Under the pieces are notes generated by a model. That model was given only the letters and a program-made list of their open reading frames with translations. It did not search any database and had not been told where the DNA came from. Source: Tulasnella sp. 424 (taxonomy: Eukaryota > Basidiomycota > Agaricomycetes > Cantharellales > Tulasnellaceae). From it: 64,000 nt of DNA. This document shows, in pieces, positions 45,001 through 56,548 of this stretch; positions within the stretch are counted from its first letter, which is position 1; each line of letters starts with the position of its first letter. The translations under genes were made by a program, and so were the position numbers. The stretch is taken from NCBI GenBank assembly GCA_019633425.1, contig WSUB01000121.1, positions 62,001 to 126,000 on the forward strand. The letters run 5' to 3'.

Positions 45001-46732
45001 GCCTGGATTGTCGTCGATGTTGGTACAGATTTGTAGTGCCTCGGAGCAGTACGTATTGGCCTCGCTGTACTCTTCTCGATTCAGATGCAGCTTCGCGAGA
45101 CAGGTCAGAGCGTTGACCTTGCCTTTCCTATCGCCCAGCTTAGTACAGATCCGATGTGCCTCGGTGAAGCAAGTAAACGCCATCACAGAGTCACCGGACT
45201 CCTGCGCTCTGCCTCCCTCCCGTAACAGAATTTCAGAAGAGGAGGTGCTGACAAACGACTCTTTTTCCTCGTTTGGAATGACCATCGGCTATATCATAAT
45301 GGGTCAATTGCGTTCCACAAACTATAAACCAGCATTACTCGCCATATCACTGACGTCATCTAGATAGTCTTTAGCCGTCGGTCTTTCGCTAGGATTGCTA
45401 TTCCAACACCTCCTCATAAGGGAGCAAAGCTTCTCAAACAATGACACGCGAGCATGCTCATTCATGGATGGAAGGTCTCCATTGATGACGCGTTCGATAA
45501 CAACGGTGTCCTTCGAGACATCTTGAAACGGGATGGAATTCGTTAGAACCTTTTTCGGAGCTAATTTATGAGCCCCGGATATCCGTCGAATTCGAATTTA
45601 GAGGTGTTTACCTCATAAGCTATCCATCCCAACGCCCATATGTCACTCCAGAGGCTTATCCGGTCATCATTCAGCAGCTCTGGAGCAGCCCAGCGAAGGG
45701 TGTATATATTCCCAGTAAGGGTTATGGTTTTGCTGAGGCTGTCGAACATTGCTTGGACCGGCTGCTGTTGGTTTTGGATCGGCGGCGGTTGTCTGTTGAG
45801 ATCATGTTCCGTGAGGCGGCGAGCGGAGCCAAAGTCGGTAATCACTGCATGGCACTCCGAGTTTACTAATACGTTGAACTGCATTGTTCTGGACTAAGCT
45901 TGTCGAGCGTATTATCATCGCACGTCTGGAGCTTACCGACTTCAGGTCGCCGTGGCATATGGGTGGCTTTCGGCTATGAAGATAGACCAACCCTCGTGCC
46001 ACGTCATTGATCTAGAGTACAGATTTTCAGAGTCGTTTCGACACGAAGTCCTTTTGGTCTTACCAATGAGATCCGCTCTGGAATTTCCCAATCTCGTGAA
46101 GCGACGAAGTCCTTCAAATTGCCATTGTCCGCCCAAGGGAATACCAGCCAGATTATATCCTTAGATACGTCTTCGACGAATCCTTTGAGCTCCACGATAT
46201 TTTCATGATCAAGTTCAGCTAGGAACTCCGTTTCCCTGAGTGCCAACTGGAAGAGCTTAGTAGCTCATCATGAAACCGTTACGGAACTAAACGGAGCATG
46301 CTTACTCCCAGTACTCGCTCTAAATCTTTGTTATCTGCTATCCTCGTTTTCTTTACTGCTATGAACTTTCAAGTCGGGGTTCGAAATCCGCTCAACGGCT
46401 ATTCTACAAGAGCAGAAAAATCGAGTACGACCGACCTCTCCCCACCAACGGTCGTCACGATAAGACCCGTGCCCCTGCTCGTCATCGTTTTCTTCTTCAT
46501 CAAGCTCCCCTTCGGCGTCTCGCCGGTGGTCCGCAGCCCCTCGAATATGGTCATCGGATTCGGGGGATTGACGGCATAACCGCAGAACTTCCCTTGACTT
46601 GTACATTTTCCATGAATAATTTTCAAGAAGAAAGGCTTTTGATACGGTCGCATGCCCTCCAAGGAATTGGCGGGCGTCTTTGGGAGCTTTAATCGAGGAG
46701 GGACCGATTCGCCATTTCTCGAGCTTCTCCAT
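42031..46732 (-). CDS. Protein kinase-TPR fusion protein B, with a frame-breaking deletion late in the array
   Basis: Read from about 46,732 (MEKLEKWRIGP). Kinase landmarks: GGHATVSKAF, IAVKK-type Lys near 46,345 (splice uncertain), HENIVELKGFVED, ICHGDLKS then FNVLVN, ITDFGSARR, LRWAAPELL and SDIWALGWIAYE. An in-frame phase-0 intron (about 45,350-45,285) separates the kinase from about 22 TPR units of 40 residues with consensus ALxxLAxVHRxxxEYxxAIxLYSEALQI. DNA identity between units is very high. At 42,576-42,586 two CAAGG words in different codon phases have recombined, removing most of a unit and shifting the frame; the shifted frame stays open for about 550 bp to the stop at 42,031. The N-lobe has an acidic insertion of about 70 residues, or an unresolved intron, between the Gly loop and the Lys. 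A partner of protein A at 26,456 with the same architecture. Confidence 0.78.
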
Positions 46733-47609
46733 TCTCGTCCTCTACGAGTGATTGTAGTTAGAATTTAAACTTCGACTTTCGGACGTGACGCACCAATTTG
46801 GCACTCAGCTTGAATCCACTGCGAGAACCACTGGGGTCGGATCCGGCCGAACGAGGAATGTCGGCAGAGTCCCTTAAGCTTCCGTCTTCCATCAAGTGCT
46901 TAGCGGAGAGGAGATCAGTGATAATGTGGGTCGACGGTCAGTTATGAGTGTTCAGAGCCTGGAAGGGTACGGGGAAGCAAGAGAGGGAGAGGGAGGAAGA
47001 GGAAGTGAATCAGCGAGTCTTAAGAGACGCGCGGAGTGCTAACAGCCTCGTTACCCCGCAATGTGAAGGCCTGCATGGGTTTGGTTGCCGGCCTTGCACG
47101 CGTTCCACACTTCACTTTGAAGTATTCCATAAAATTTTCCTTGCAACTCTACGCGACGAGACTGAGGGCTTCTTGCTTGAAATAAAGGTCTCACACAGAC
47201 CGAGGCGGTATGATACAATGGCTTGCAGAAGTCTGTGCACCCCCTGCTAAAGCATCTCCCGACCCCACTCCGCCTAAGGAAGCCTCAGGAACATTAACGA
47301 GCCGATGAGAAACTGGGAAAAGTGTTTAAAAGTGGCGCTGATGATAATCTAAATTTATAATTATTACGCGCGAGCAGACTGCCGTGAGGCGTCAAGGTGC
47401 GCGGGGGGACAGTACCCCAGATACCCCGCTTACAGCCAGTAGCTACCGGAAGAAGGGAGGAAGACAAGTCAATGAGAACAATCGAGAGGGAAAATTGGCC
47501 AAAATACATGTCCAGATCCACAGTCAGGAAATAGAGAACAGTAAGGGGAGATCAAGCGGAAAAATCTGGTTACATAGGGGTGATAAAAGTAGGTAAATAA
47601 GAGGAGGGT
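46733..47609. other. Intergenic region
   Basis: About 0.9 kb without a supported gene. The left part is the promoter of the minus-strand kinase-TPR gene and may contain an unrecognised first exon. The right part borders a LINE remnant. Confidence 0.4.
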
Positions 47610-47918
47610 TTAGGGGACGACTCTGACCGTCGGCAGCGGCCGCGCGGCGTTGTCTTCCTCAAGTGCTTCCCTCCTTCCGGATTTCGTGAACGCTCCTGTC
47701 GCTTTAATAAATTCCGCAACTGCCTCGATTCCCTTTTGGGTGCCGAGGAGTTCAGTCATCAGGAGCCTGAGAGCTAGCGAGGCGCGTCGTAGGGTCCACC
47801 GTTCCCGTCTGTACTTCGGGCAATCTGTAAGCACGTGTTCGCGTGTCTCCAGATGGTGCCCGCATGTGCAGGTTGGGCTTTCAGATGGGACTCGACGGTA
47901 CTTATTCGGTTCTTGCAA
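47610..47918 (-). mobile_element. LINE (non-LTR retrotransposon) 3' ORF2 remnant
   Basis: About 100 residues with the pattern C-x-CG-x(5)-E-x-EH-x(4)-CP-x(2)-R (TCTCGHHLETREHVLTDCP, then YRRERW). This zinc-knuckle-like tail is found at the C-terminus of many non-LTR reverse transcriptases after the RNase H region. No reverse-transcriptase or endonuclease part remains upstream on the strand, so this is a 5'-truncated copy, as is usual for LINEs. No poly(A) tail was recognised. Confidence 0.65.
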
Positions 47919-48093
47919 TACTGGTTGCGTGGGTATAATTCAGTTGGGTCACTGAGTTTGACACTTGCGTCTTGGCAGACGAGGGAGACCGCTAATCCCG
48001 AAACTTCATTCCTGCTGAAAAACTGAATAGAGAGATACAGCTGTTTTCGATCGGATTCTAATAGAAAATAATGTCTTATCTAATCTACAAGAT

Positions 48094-49668
48094 CTACGAG
48101 GGCAAGACGGGAGCTCTTTCTCCGCATCTGACAAAAGAAATGCGTCCCGAGAACTCGTCAAAGTTGCACAAGGAGAAAAAATTCGATCTGAACGTCCCCA
48201 TGTCAAGGGGGACCGAATCAGTCAGCTTCACGGAGTTGGTACTAACTCGGAAGGATAATATGGACCCTTGCAATACTCGGAAACCAGAACCCCATCCTAC
48301 GGCAGCAAAATCTCCAGGGTGATCAAACGGTATCCGGCGTACCACCGGCTTCCCATTTTGAGTGTAGACCCGAAGCACGTATCCAGCAGAGTTAACAAGA
48401 AAGGTCGAGCCGACAAAGCTCAATGGCTGGAGATGGACATCCGGCGGCGAAAGGGTTGCGGGTGTAGGCCAAGTTGGTATTCTAGCTTGAAACTCCGTTG
48501 GCGAGTACCACCAGTATGGTACAGAAGGTATTGGATCTGTTTCACCTAGCTGTGATACGGGCTGAAAGTCGTCAAGTTTGAAGGCGATGATGTCCAGCTC
48601 CGTCTCGCAGAACAAGAGCCCATTGGACAAAAACCTCGTTGGCCGGATCTGCAATAAAGGGTTAGCAGGTAAAATACGAATGGGAAAATCACTCACAGAG
48701 CGAGACGGGGGGAGGCAAGGGGTAATGGCGGTGTAATCGAATCGCTTCCGAGAAATGCACTGTTCCCAGTTGAAACATTCAATGACCGGGGGTTCCGTAC
48801 GATGGATGCGAGTGATATAAGGACCCGAGATGAGAACGCTGCCATTTCCTTGGGAGGGAGCTATCGTTCCCAAAACAGAAATGCGAGGAATGGGCTGGGT
48901 GAAGTCCAGAGAATGGATTTCGATCTTAAACTGCCCTGCACTGGACCAAGGTGTCAGTCGAGCGATGTATCGGGTTGAGTGACATACCGCAGCCTTGCCA
49001 CTGCCAGGATGCATTCTTTGGCGTTAGGGTAATCTACCGCGGTAAATGGACGAACTGTCGTATCTTTCACGTCATGGGACTGAGACAAAAGGATGGGTTC
49101 CTTGGTCGCCCAATTATCAAGGTTCCAACAGTAGACTTCGTGGTCCCACGTAAAAGTTATGAGCCACTGTCCGCCAGGTACGAGGTGGCATTTTGCGACG
49201 CGGATGGGTGTCTGGAGGCTTCGCAGCTGAATCCGCCTCGACAATCCTTCTTCCGCCCTCTGCTTCGCACGGATTCGGCGAATGGCAAGTTGCTCCAATT
49301 CCTTTGCGGACATTCGCGATATAGACGGAAGCACAGCGAGAGCGCAATCGCGTGCCATTCGTAGAACCACGCGGCGCCAAAGAGCCTTTTCGTGGGTACA
49401 TGCCTCGAATCGCCTGCAAACCTTTACGAAGGGCTTAGGACACGCTCCAACCGAGACGCAACTGGTGACGGACCTGACGCATGTTCAGGATATGGTTGAC
49501 CTCGAGCAATACTAGTACTTCTACGATGAGCTCGTCAGGAAGGTCCGTAAAGGCTTTTTGATGCTTTGGAAATAGAAGCTCCGCAAACTAGAGTCGATGA
49601 GTAATTTGGAAGGTGGTAGAGGGAAACAGACGGACCTTCAAGAAGAGCGGAGGGATTGGCCAGCCCAT
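48094..49668 (-). CDS. F-box protein with a beta-propeller-like C-terminal region
   Basis: At least five minus-strand exons. Exon 1 (49668-49636) encodes MGWPIPPLFLK; exon 2 starts at 49,587. After splicing, the F-box reads LPDELIVEVLVLLEVNHIL, then NMRQVCRRFEACTHEKALW, with the Leu-Pro start and the final Trp typical of the motif. The rest has propeller-like strands (GGQWLITFTWDHEVYCWNL and VLRVYTQNGKPVVRRIPF), common in large basidiomycete F-box families. F-box proteins link substrates to the SCF (Skp1-Cullin-F-box) ubiquitin ligase; the substrate is unknown. The intron within the F-box removes an in-frame stop and its acceptor TAAAG is preceded by a weak tract, but the resulting match is clear. 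Confidence 0.8.
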
Positions 49669-50378
49669 ATCTTTTTCTCTCTGGTAGAGGGGTAGACGGA
49701 GCAAGCTTGTGGACCGTGCCAATAGCTGAGGAGGGTTTTATTGAGGTCTAACGCCAGTTTTGCTTGTCACATGGTTTCTCACCCCTTAAGCCCTGTGTTT
49801 GACTTTGGACCTTTTTCTATTCCCTTAGTCATTGCAACGTCGTTGTTCCAACGGGGCTGAGAAACTGGGAGCGTTGGTTTGCCTTTTGATCGCTCGCAGA
49901 GCCTTGCAAAGACCGCTGGACTTCTTGGGACTCGATAGTGGTTGTAATAGTACGCGACAATTATGACGGACGCCACTTCTTTTCACGCGCCGCTACGACA
50001 AACAAGGCAGCAGTTCATCCGATTCAGAAGCGCATCGGCACCGCGGAGCACAACGTAGAATATTATGCAACGAGTAAGGTTTAAAGTAGTCCGATTGCAG
50101 TGACTGTTCAGTTCTCATCTTTATGTAACGCCTCACGAGCCCGTAGAGATCAATGTCAGAAATCGAATAGGAAGTGAATTTTCGACAGCATTTATCAATT
50201 TATAGCGGTTCAAGTCATATTCGGGGTATTTTGGACACTAAACGAGGTGGAGAAAAAGAGGGAAGGAAGAAGAAATAGAAGTTGAACAGAAGATAGGGGA
50301 AAAGAAAGAAAGTGGGTATATTCCGAAACCTTGATGCGCTTAGCGAAGTGGTCATCCTCACCGCAAAGGAGACCATGC
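49669..50378. other. Intergenic region
   Basis: Promoter region of the F-box gene and 3' flank of the next minus-strand gene. No gene seen. Confidence 0.5.
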
Positions 50379-52710
50379 TTAGAATCGGATACGCTTGGCA
50401 GCAGGCTCAACATCATCTTCATCGCCAATAGTCCGCTTCCGACTCATTGAGAAGCCTCCTTCGTTCCCGAGGGTTCCTAGTGACTCCGGAATGCGGCTCG
50501 GCAGAAGTTTCGCGAGAGGCTCTACACACTCTGCAGACCAAACGGTGGAGTCGAGCGCCCCGAGATGACTGGGAAGCGAAATATTTGGTGCGAGCGATAT
50601 AGGAGACTTGACTGTCGGAGGGTAGTCAAAATGAGGTTGGGGGGCAACTAATGGGGCGATGCCAGACGAGGTCCCAGAGGCCGCAAGTAGCATACTGGCC
50701 AACTCGTCGACGGAAGTTAATGGAAGACCCAAGTACGAGTCCTGAATCATGGCGCCTAATGAAGCGGAACCTGGTCCTCCAGCAGTCATGCCGGAATGGG
50801 GCTCGGCTCCAATATCCCCAAAGATTGCCCAGTCAATATGAGAGAGGCCGGCTAACTTCTCCGCATCCGACTGCGAATCTCTTGTACCGCATTGCTCAGC
50901 TTCGTGCCCTCCCAAATTTCCACTAGGCTTCTCCCGCTTTCTACTCGTCTTTTCAGTTTTGAGCGACGCAGGTCCTATAGTCCCTGTCCGAGCACGTTCC
51001 TCGTTTCGTTCGGCTCTCTGCGCTGCGAATGCCTGGACCACCTTCCGACTCTGCCCAATGTTCGGTGGTCTTTTCGGGCTTGGCGTGGCTTTGAACGTCG
51101 ACGTATCCGGGAAGGCTATCTTTCGCTTGTTCTCCGGAGTGTCTGGCGCCTTGCCTTCACGTTTGGAGGGGAAGGGATACCTCGTCGAGAGTATTTTGAG
51201 GTCGGAACCGCGTATGGGTGCTTCGGACTGTTTGACTTTTATTGGAGATCCGTGGAGGACTGGAGGGTTGGAATAGGATCGAGGGTTATAGTGGGCCATG
51301 ACGAAGTCTGGCCACGACGAAGCGCTCGTTTTTGTCTGCTTCTTTGGCGAGAGTCGAGAGGTCTGAATAGTGGGTACACCAGACACCGGAGTAGGAGTTG
51401 CTGGACGGAATGCGAAGGCTGGTCCAAGAAACGGGCCTCCTGTTGCTGAAACAGTATCGAGGCTGTTGTTGGCCAGAGACTGTGCAGACAGTTCCCCCCA
51501 TGAGCCGCCACCCGTTCGCGGTAAACTGCTCACGTTCGACGTTAGAGCCAGTTCGGTACCCCCAAGAAGGTAGCTGGTTGGCGGGCAAGTGGTTGGCAAT
51601 GTCGCGTCGTAAGTTATTGGATCCATTTGGGTCGACCGAGTCCAACCGAGGGCACCCTCTAACTCCAAGGGAGCACTGTCCATCAAGATCCCTAGTCCAA
51701 CGGGCTTTGGGATCCCCTGGTCTGGAATATGGAAGTCTTGGACCCGCCGTCTCGGTTGAGGAGCCATGAGCTCTGGCATTATCGCGGGGTATAACGGGCC
51801 AGGAGGTTGAGAAGCCGAGAAATCCCAAAGGGTATCCATTGGGATGGTAGTTGGATTGGGGAGTAGGGGACTAATGGAAAGTCCTCCGCCATATCCTTGA
51901 GCTGACAGGTGAGACTGAACCGCGTCTCCGTGTGCTATCCGAGGAGGGTTTTGCGGTATCTGGACGTTTGCGACCAAACTAGGCGAGAAAGGCAGCGACG
52001 GTCCCCGTAATAAAGTCTTTTCCCGATCGGGTTTCTTCATCAGAGGCTGATGTACTGAGACTTGAGGGACGCTATTGTCTTCTTCTTCGGCAGTGAGATC
52101 AATCACTTCTTGACTTTCGTAACGAGATCCGCAACGGGCCTCCAAAACTCCTATAGCATTTGCGAATAAGATCCATTAACAGGTGAAAAACGAAAGGTGC
52201 AGGCCTCATAAAGTGTCGTACCTTTAATGGGCAAGGAAAGGATATCAGAGTCTGAGGCAAAGGGACCTCCACCATTCTCCCCTGCCATAACTGGATCCAA
52301 ATTGAGGGCTCGTTTCGACACTGGGTCGGTGAATTCTGCCTTCACATCCGCCCTAAAAGGTACCGGATGCTCCACCGCCTCCAAAACAAAACCCAATCCT
52401 GCCTCCAGTTCGTGTAGGAGGGCCTGAACCTCGGAAGCGCCATCGTGATGTCCAAAGTCGAGAGTCCGTATGTTTTCGACGATTTCGAATTGAGCATCGT
52501 AAGATATCGGTTGATCTTTACCGAGGTTGAGTTGGCCTTCGCTGTTTGCTGAGCTGTCCATGGAGGTAATGCTGGGAGGGGTTCGAACCGAGGATGTGAG
52601 ATAGGTTGAACCGACCAATGGCGGATTCGAAACACCCGAAGTTTGATTCGGGGGTTCAAAATAAGACTGCTGAATGAGTTGTTCATTCGTTTGAACAATG
52701 ACGCGGTCGG
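50379..52710 (-). CDS. Disordered, probably nuclear protein with a SUMO-interacting motif
   Basis: Two clear minus-strand exons (about 52710-52222 and 52150-50379) joined by a 71-bp intron in frame (LPIK, then GVLEARCGSRYES). The 5' end is not resolved: an open stretch from about 52,994 may add one or more exons. The protein is rich in Pro and Ser. It contains VIDLTAEEED, a hydrophobic core followed by acidic residues, which is the canonical form of a SUMO-interacting motif. Basic clusters (FKATPSPKRPP and the C-terminal AAKRIRF) could be nuclear localisation signals. The first exon has LLHELEAGLGFVLEAVEHP, a possible short helix. No catalytic or DNA-binding domain is recognised. Function unknown; a SUMO-regulated nuclear scaffold is inferred. 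Confidence 0.7.
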
Positions 52711-53210
52711 AAATGTTGTAATGTAAGGATTGCTGGAGGGCGGACCGTCACGGTCGGAATGTTGTTAGGATGGCCGTGGTGAAAAGATTCATGACCTGTC
52801 GACCACCGAGTCCGCCTCATGATGCACGAATTCACCAACGAGCGGAACTCAAGCTCGCTCAGAGCCTCAACAATCATTAAAAGCACTGGAATATAGATAT
52901 CCACCAACCGGCTCTTAAGCGAAACAACAGGTATCGTTACACTCGACCATACAGGAGCACGTTTGGGGGAAAAGCCGAGAATAAATGAAACCATAGGTCG
53001 TACTTAGAAAGACCATAGAAAGTAAAAAAGCATGTACTACGAAAACTCGGAACGCTGCCTATAAGGTATGGCAGGCAGAAAAACCTACAACGCCAAAATC
53101 CGAAACCACAATAATCGTTTAAGTCCAAAAAAAAAAACAGAAGCAAAGAGAAAATTATTCCCGCCCAAAATCATTCAAAAGAACCTCTAAGTCTACACCT
53201 CGACAACGCT

Positions 53211-56136
53211 TTATTGGCCCACCTTCTCGTCGAAGAACGCCACCAGCTGTCCGACAGGGATCTTCTTCCCAGGGGCCTTCATGAGATTAGGGCTAGCTGC
53301 ACTCGTGCTTTGCAAATTGGTCTTGGACTTCTTCCTGATGACCAGCGGATCGATGAAAGGCTGTCCACTAGGCGTGACGATAGTGGACTGCCGCTTGCTT
53401 GAACTCGGCATGGCGCTTCTCGGACCAGAGTCCTCCGACGTGTCGACGTCCCTCGTGTTGATACCCAGCCCAATCCCTTGAGACTGGGCGCGCTTATGGG
53501 TGGGTCTGCCGTTCGTCGTCGTCGGACGTCCCTGACGCTCGAACTGCGCAGGTGCTCCCAATGCGGGTGACCTGCCGTTCAGGTCAGTCGATACCGAGTC
53601 GAGGGAGGAGAACGTGGATTGCGCTCTGGCCCGGAGAGAAGGCGTTCTTGGGCTCGTCTGGGTGGAAGGCACCGTTTGAGGTGAGGAGACGGTCTTCAAA
53701 GATGGACTGATCGAGTTCATAGAATACATCGACCTTGGACGGCCTGGAGTGGGCTTGGGCGACATCGTGCGCGCTGATTGAGGTGGAGGACTTGCGGAAA
53801 GCCTTGAAAGTATGATGGAAGTACCGCCGATCGTCGGGTCCGGTGATTGGGTCTCCTCTCTGTTCGGAGGGGTGGCGGTAATATCCGTCTGATCGCTCGC
53901 CTCTCTGCCGTGCTTTCCAATAACCAAAGGACTAAAGTCAAACATCCCAACCATCCTTTCGCCGGTTTCTTCGAGAGAATGGGGTCTAGATCCACCGGGG
54001 GAATCGGAGAAGAGGGCGGTTTGAACTTCACCCTCAGCTCGAGTGGCATTGTTGGGCGATGGAACGTCGTCCCTTCCACTAAGTGCGACGGTGTAACGCT
54101 TCCTCGGAGTCGGGCTGGGCGACTTGCTCGTTGCCCTTGCGGTCGAGTTGGCGTTCGATGGAGTCTTGGGAGGTGCAAGTTCGTACGAACCTTGCTGCCG
54201 GTGGGGCGCAGGTGGGCTCGGACTCGTATAGCGTTCCGGAATTGAATACTCGGACCCTGACCTGTCGTGCGTTCCACCAGTTGTTTCACGCTTGACTTGA
54301 CCAGGAGAGGAGAACTGGCTCGGAGAACCAGGCTGAGAGAACCCAGAGCTGGAGCTGTAGTAGTCACCAGATGGGTACGGAAGGCGGGAACGCGAAGGCT
54401 TCGCGTTCAAGGGCGGAGTGCTTGACATGCTGGGTGAGCCGTGACCGTTGGACGGGCGACTAGCAAAGGCAGACGCGGCGGCGCTCGCAGGTCGAGGTGG
54501 CTGTGGAAGGCTCCGCGTGCCATTACTAGCGGACTCTCCGGTGACGTTCCTCCTCACCGGCTTCATAGCGGGAGCTTCTTCTTCTTCGTCCGGGAAGGGC
54601 GCCGGCCTCCTGATCGGTGTCTTCGGCTGAGGCGGAAGAGGGGGGCTAGGCTGCGACGCAGGGGGAGAAGGGGCAGGTTGAGGCTGTGGCGGTGCAACTT
54701 GTTGGACAACAGTCGTTTGATGGATGACGGGAGGCGTGTTCTTCAGCTCCGTCAGATCCGTGTGGGTTTCCAGCAAGAGGATTTGGAGATTGGTCATCTC
54801 CCTCTTGATATCGTCGAGCTGTTTACGGGCCAAAGAATCGGGTTTCTCTTCGCTCTCTCGGTCAATCAAATATCTGGACAAGTTTGGATAAATTTGGTAA
54901 GTGATAGACTACGAGGAGAAGTCGACGTGTTGTGACGTACTTTTCGACATCCTTCATACGTTCCTCCAGAGCACGGACGTGGCTAACAGTCCATTTCTCT
55001 AGCTTTTCGAACCTTTTGGCTACCGTGAGGAGGGTGACGGGGATGTCGAGAGTGCCTTGTGGGTTGAAGACCGCGTAGAGTGGGGTAGGCTCTGTAGGGC
55101 CCAAGATTGGGGAACTGCCTGGAGGACCGTGAGTTCGTTGGGGGGTCGGGGTAACGGGACCCGAGTAACCAGTATTCACGCTCATGCGGCCGGGGGATCC
55201 TCCTGGGAGAGGGGAGTAGGCGGAAGGGGAGGAACGAGACGGGATAGCCATGGGTTGGGTGAGACTGAGGTAAGCAGGATCGGTATTCTTCGGCTCCGGC
55301 GTGCTAGGCTGACTCTTCTTCTTATCCTTTGCCAAACGCTTCTCTTCCTTCTCTTGCTCTTTCGTTTTCGCCCTCGTCTCGTTGATGATTTGCTGTGCTG
55401 GCGTGGCCTCCTTGGTTGGCGTCAACTTCTTTGCCAATGCGGACATCCATCCATTGCCGCTGGTTCCAGACTCTCTGCGAGGGGTCATATGCCCGTTGGT
55501 GGGGGGTAAGTCTGAGTAGCTGCCGACGGGGGAGACTGCGGAGGCGGCCTCTGAGCCGTTTGTTGGCCGGAGAGAAGCCAGGACGCGCTGTTCCGAGCGA
55601 CGTCGCTGCTCAGCCTCTTGAGTCAGGATGCGCTCTGCTTCAAGACGCGACGCCTCCTTATCCCGAAGGGCCTGCTCCTCTAGCTCTGCATCGGTGAGTC
55701 GCGATAAGACGGAGCTGGGAGACTGGGGCACCGGTTTGCGCGTGACCCTGTTGGGACTTGTACGGCCGCTGGCGGTTGATCCTTGCGCAGAGCTTCCCAT
55801 GATGTTTGACCCGACTTTGAGGAAAGAAGACGCGAAATCGGAGAGGGATTGACGCGAGTCGATACTTCCGCGGGTTGAACCCCTGGCGTCTGGACGTTGG
55901 CCGCCGGCATCGTCCATGGTGACCGATTTTCGGAGAGGTGATCTCGAGCGAGGGCGACCGCTGACGCTACTGTGAGCAGATCCTGGGGGACTGCGCCCTT
56001 CTGGGAGGCCTAGAGGAGCCGGAGGAGGGACTGATGAACCTGTATTGCGTCGCGGTCCAGCTGGCCTTCCGCTGCGTTCGCTCGCAGAGTCAGTAGACAG
56101 CAGAGAGGGATCGTAGTAGGAGCCACTGAATGACAT
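53211..56136 (-). CDS. Large disordered protein with two coiled-coil segments, unknown function
   Basis: Two exons, 56136-54941 and 54873-53211, give about 952 residues from the start MSFSGSYYDPSLLS. The first third is Ser/Pro/Arg-rich, followed by a charged coiled coil (DAELEEQALRDKEASRLEA). A short ordered block in the middle (LYAVFNPQGTLDIPVTLL, then AKRFEKLEKWTVSHVRALE) leads into a second coiled coil across the splice (MKDVEKYLIDRESEEK...DDIKREMTNLQILLLE). The rest is a Pro/Ser-rich tail with many SP/TP sites, suiting phosphorylation by proline-directed kinases and binding to SH3 domains, and it ends KKIPVGQLVAFFDEKVGQ. The overall plan resembles fungal polarity or cytoskeleton scaffolds; I cannot name a family. 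Confidence 0.8.
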
Positions 56137-56548
56137 GTTGCTGTAGATCGTTCTTGGGTAATCTTGCTGCCCAGCGTCCCGCCTGAGGGGGGGCGAATAT
56201 TGATTGAGGGGATGAGGTCGGTGGGTGGCAGTTTGAACTCGAACGCGCGGCGATAGGGGGTCAAAACAAAGCAAAAAACCGGACTACTTCCCTTGCCCCA
56301 ATTTGGATCATTTCCGCCCATCTTGACTCAACTGAGCATTAAGGGGAGCATCCTTCTATTTACGTAATACGTTTTGTTTTCCCAGAGCAGTTCCCTCCTG
56401 AAACCCGGCCTTACCCCTTTATGGACTGACGATCGCCTCGGTTCTTTGGTGACCCTCAATCTCCAGACATTTCGACGAGGACTGACGAGAGACGGGTTTA
56501 ATTTGGATGTATCCGTAATGTATCGATAAACATGAATGGTAGAAATAT
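56137..56548. other. Intergenic region
   Basis: About 0.4 kb; promoter of the coiled-coil protein gene and 3' flank of the MFS gene. No gene seen. Confidence 0.5.

Noticed and set aside
42031..45285. 120-bp periodic direct repeats considered as CRISPR or satellite
   Set aside because: The period encodes 40-residue TPR units in frame with a kinase exon; there are no spacers, and the genome is eukaryotic.
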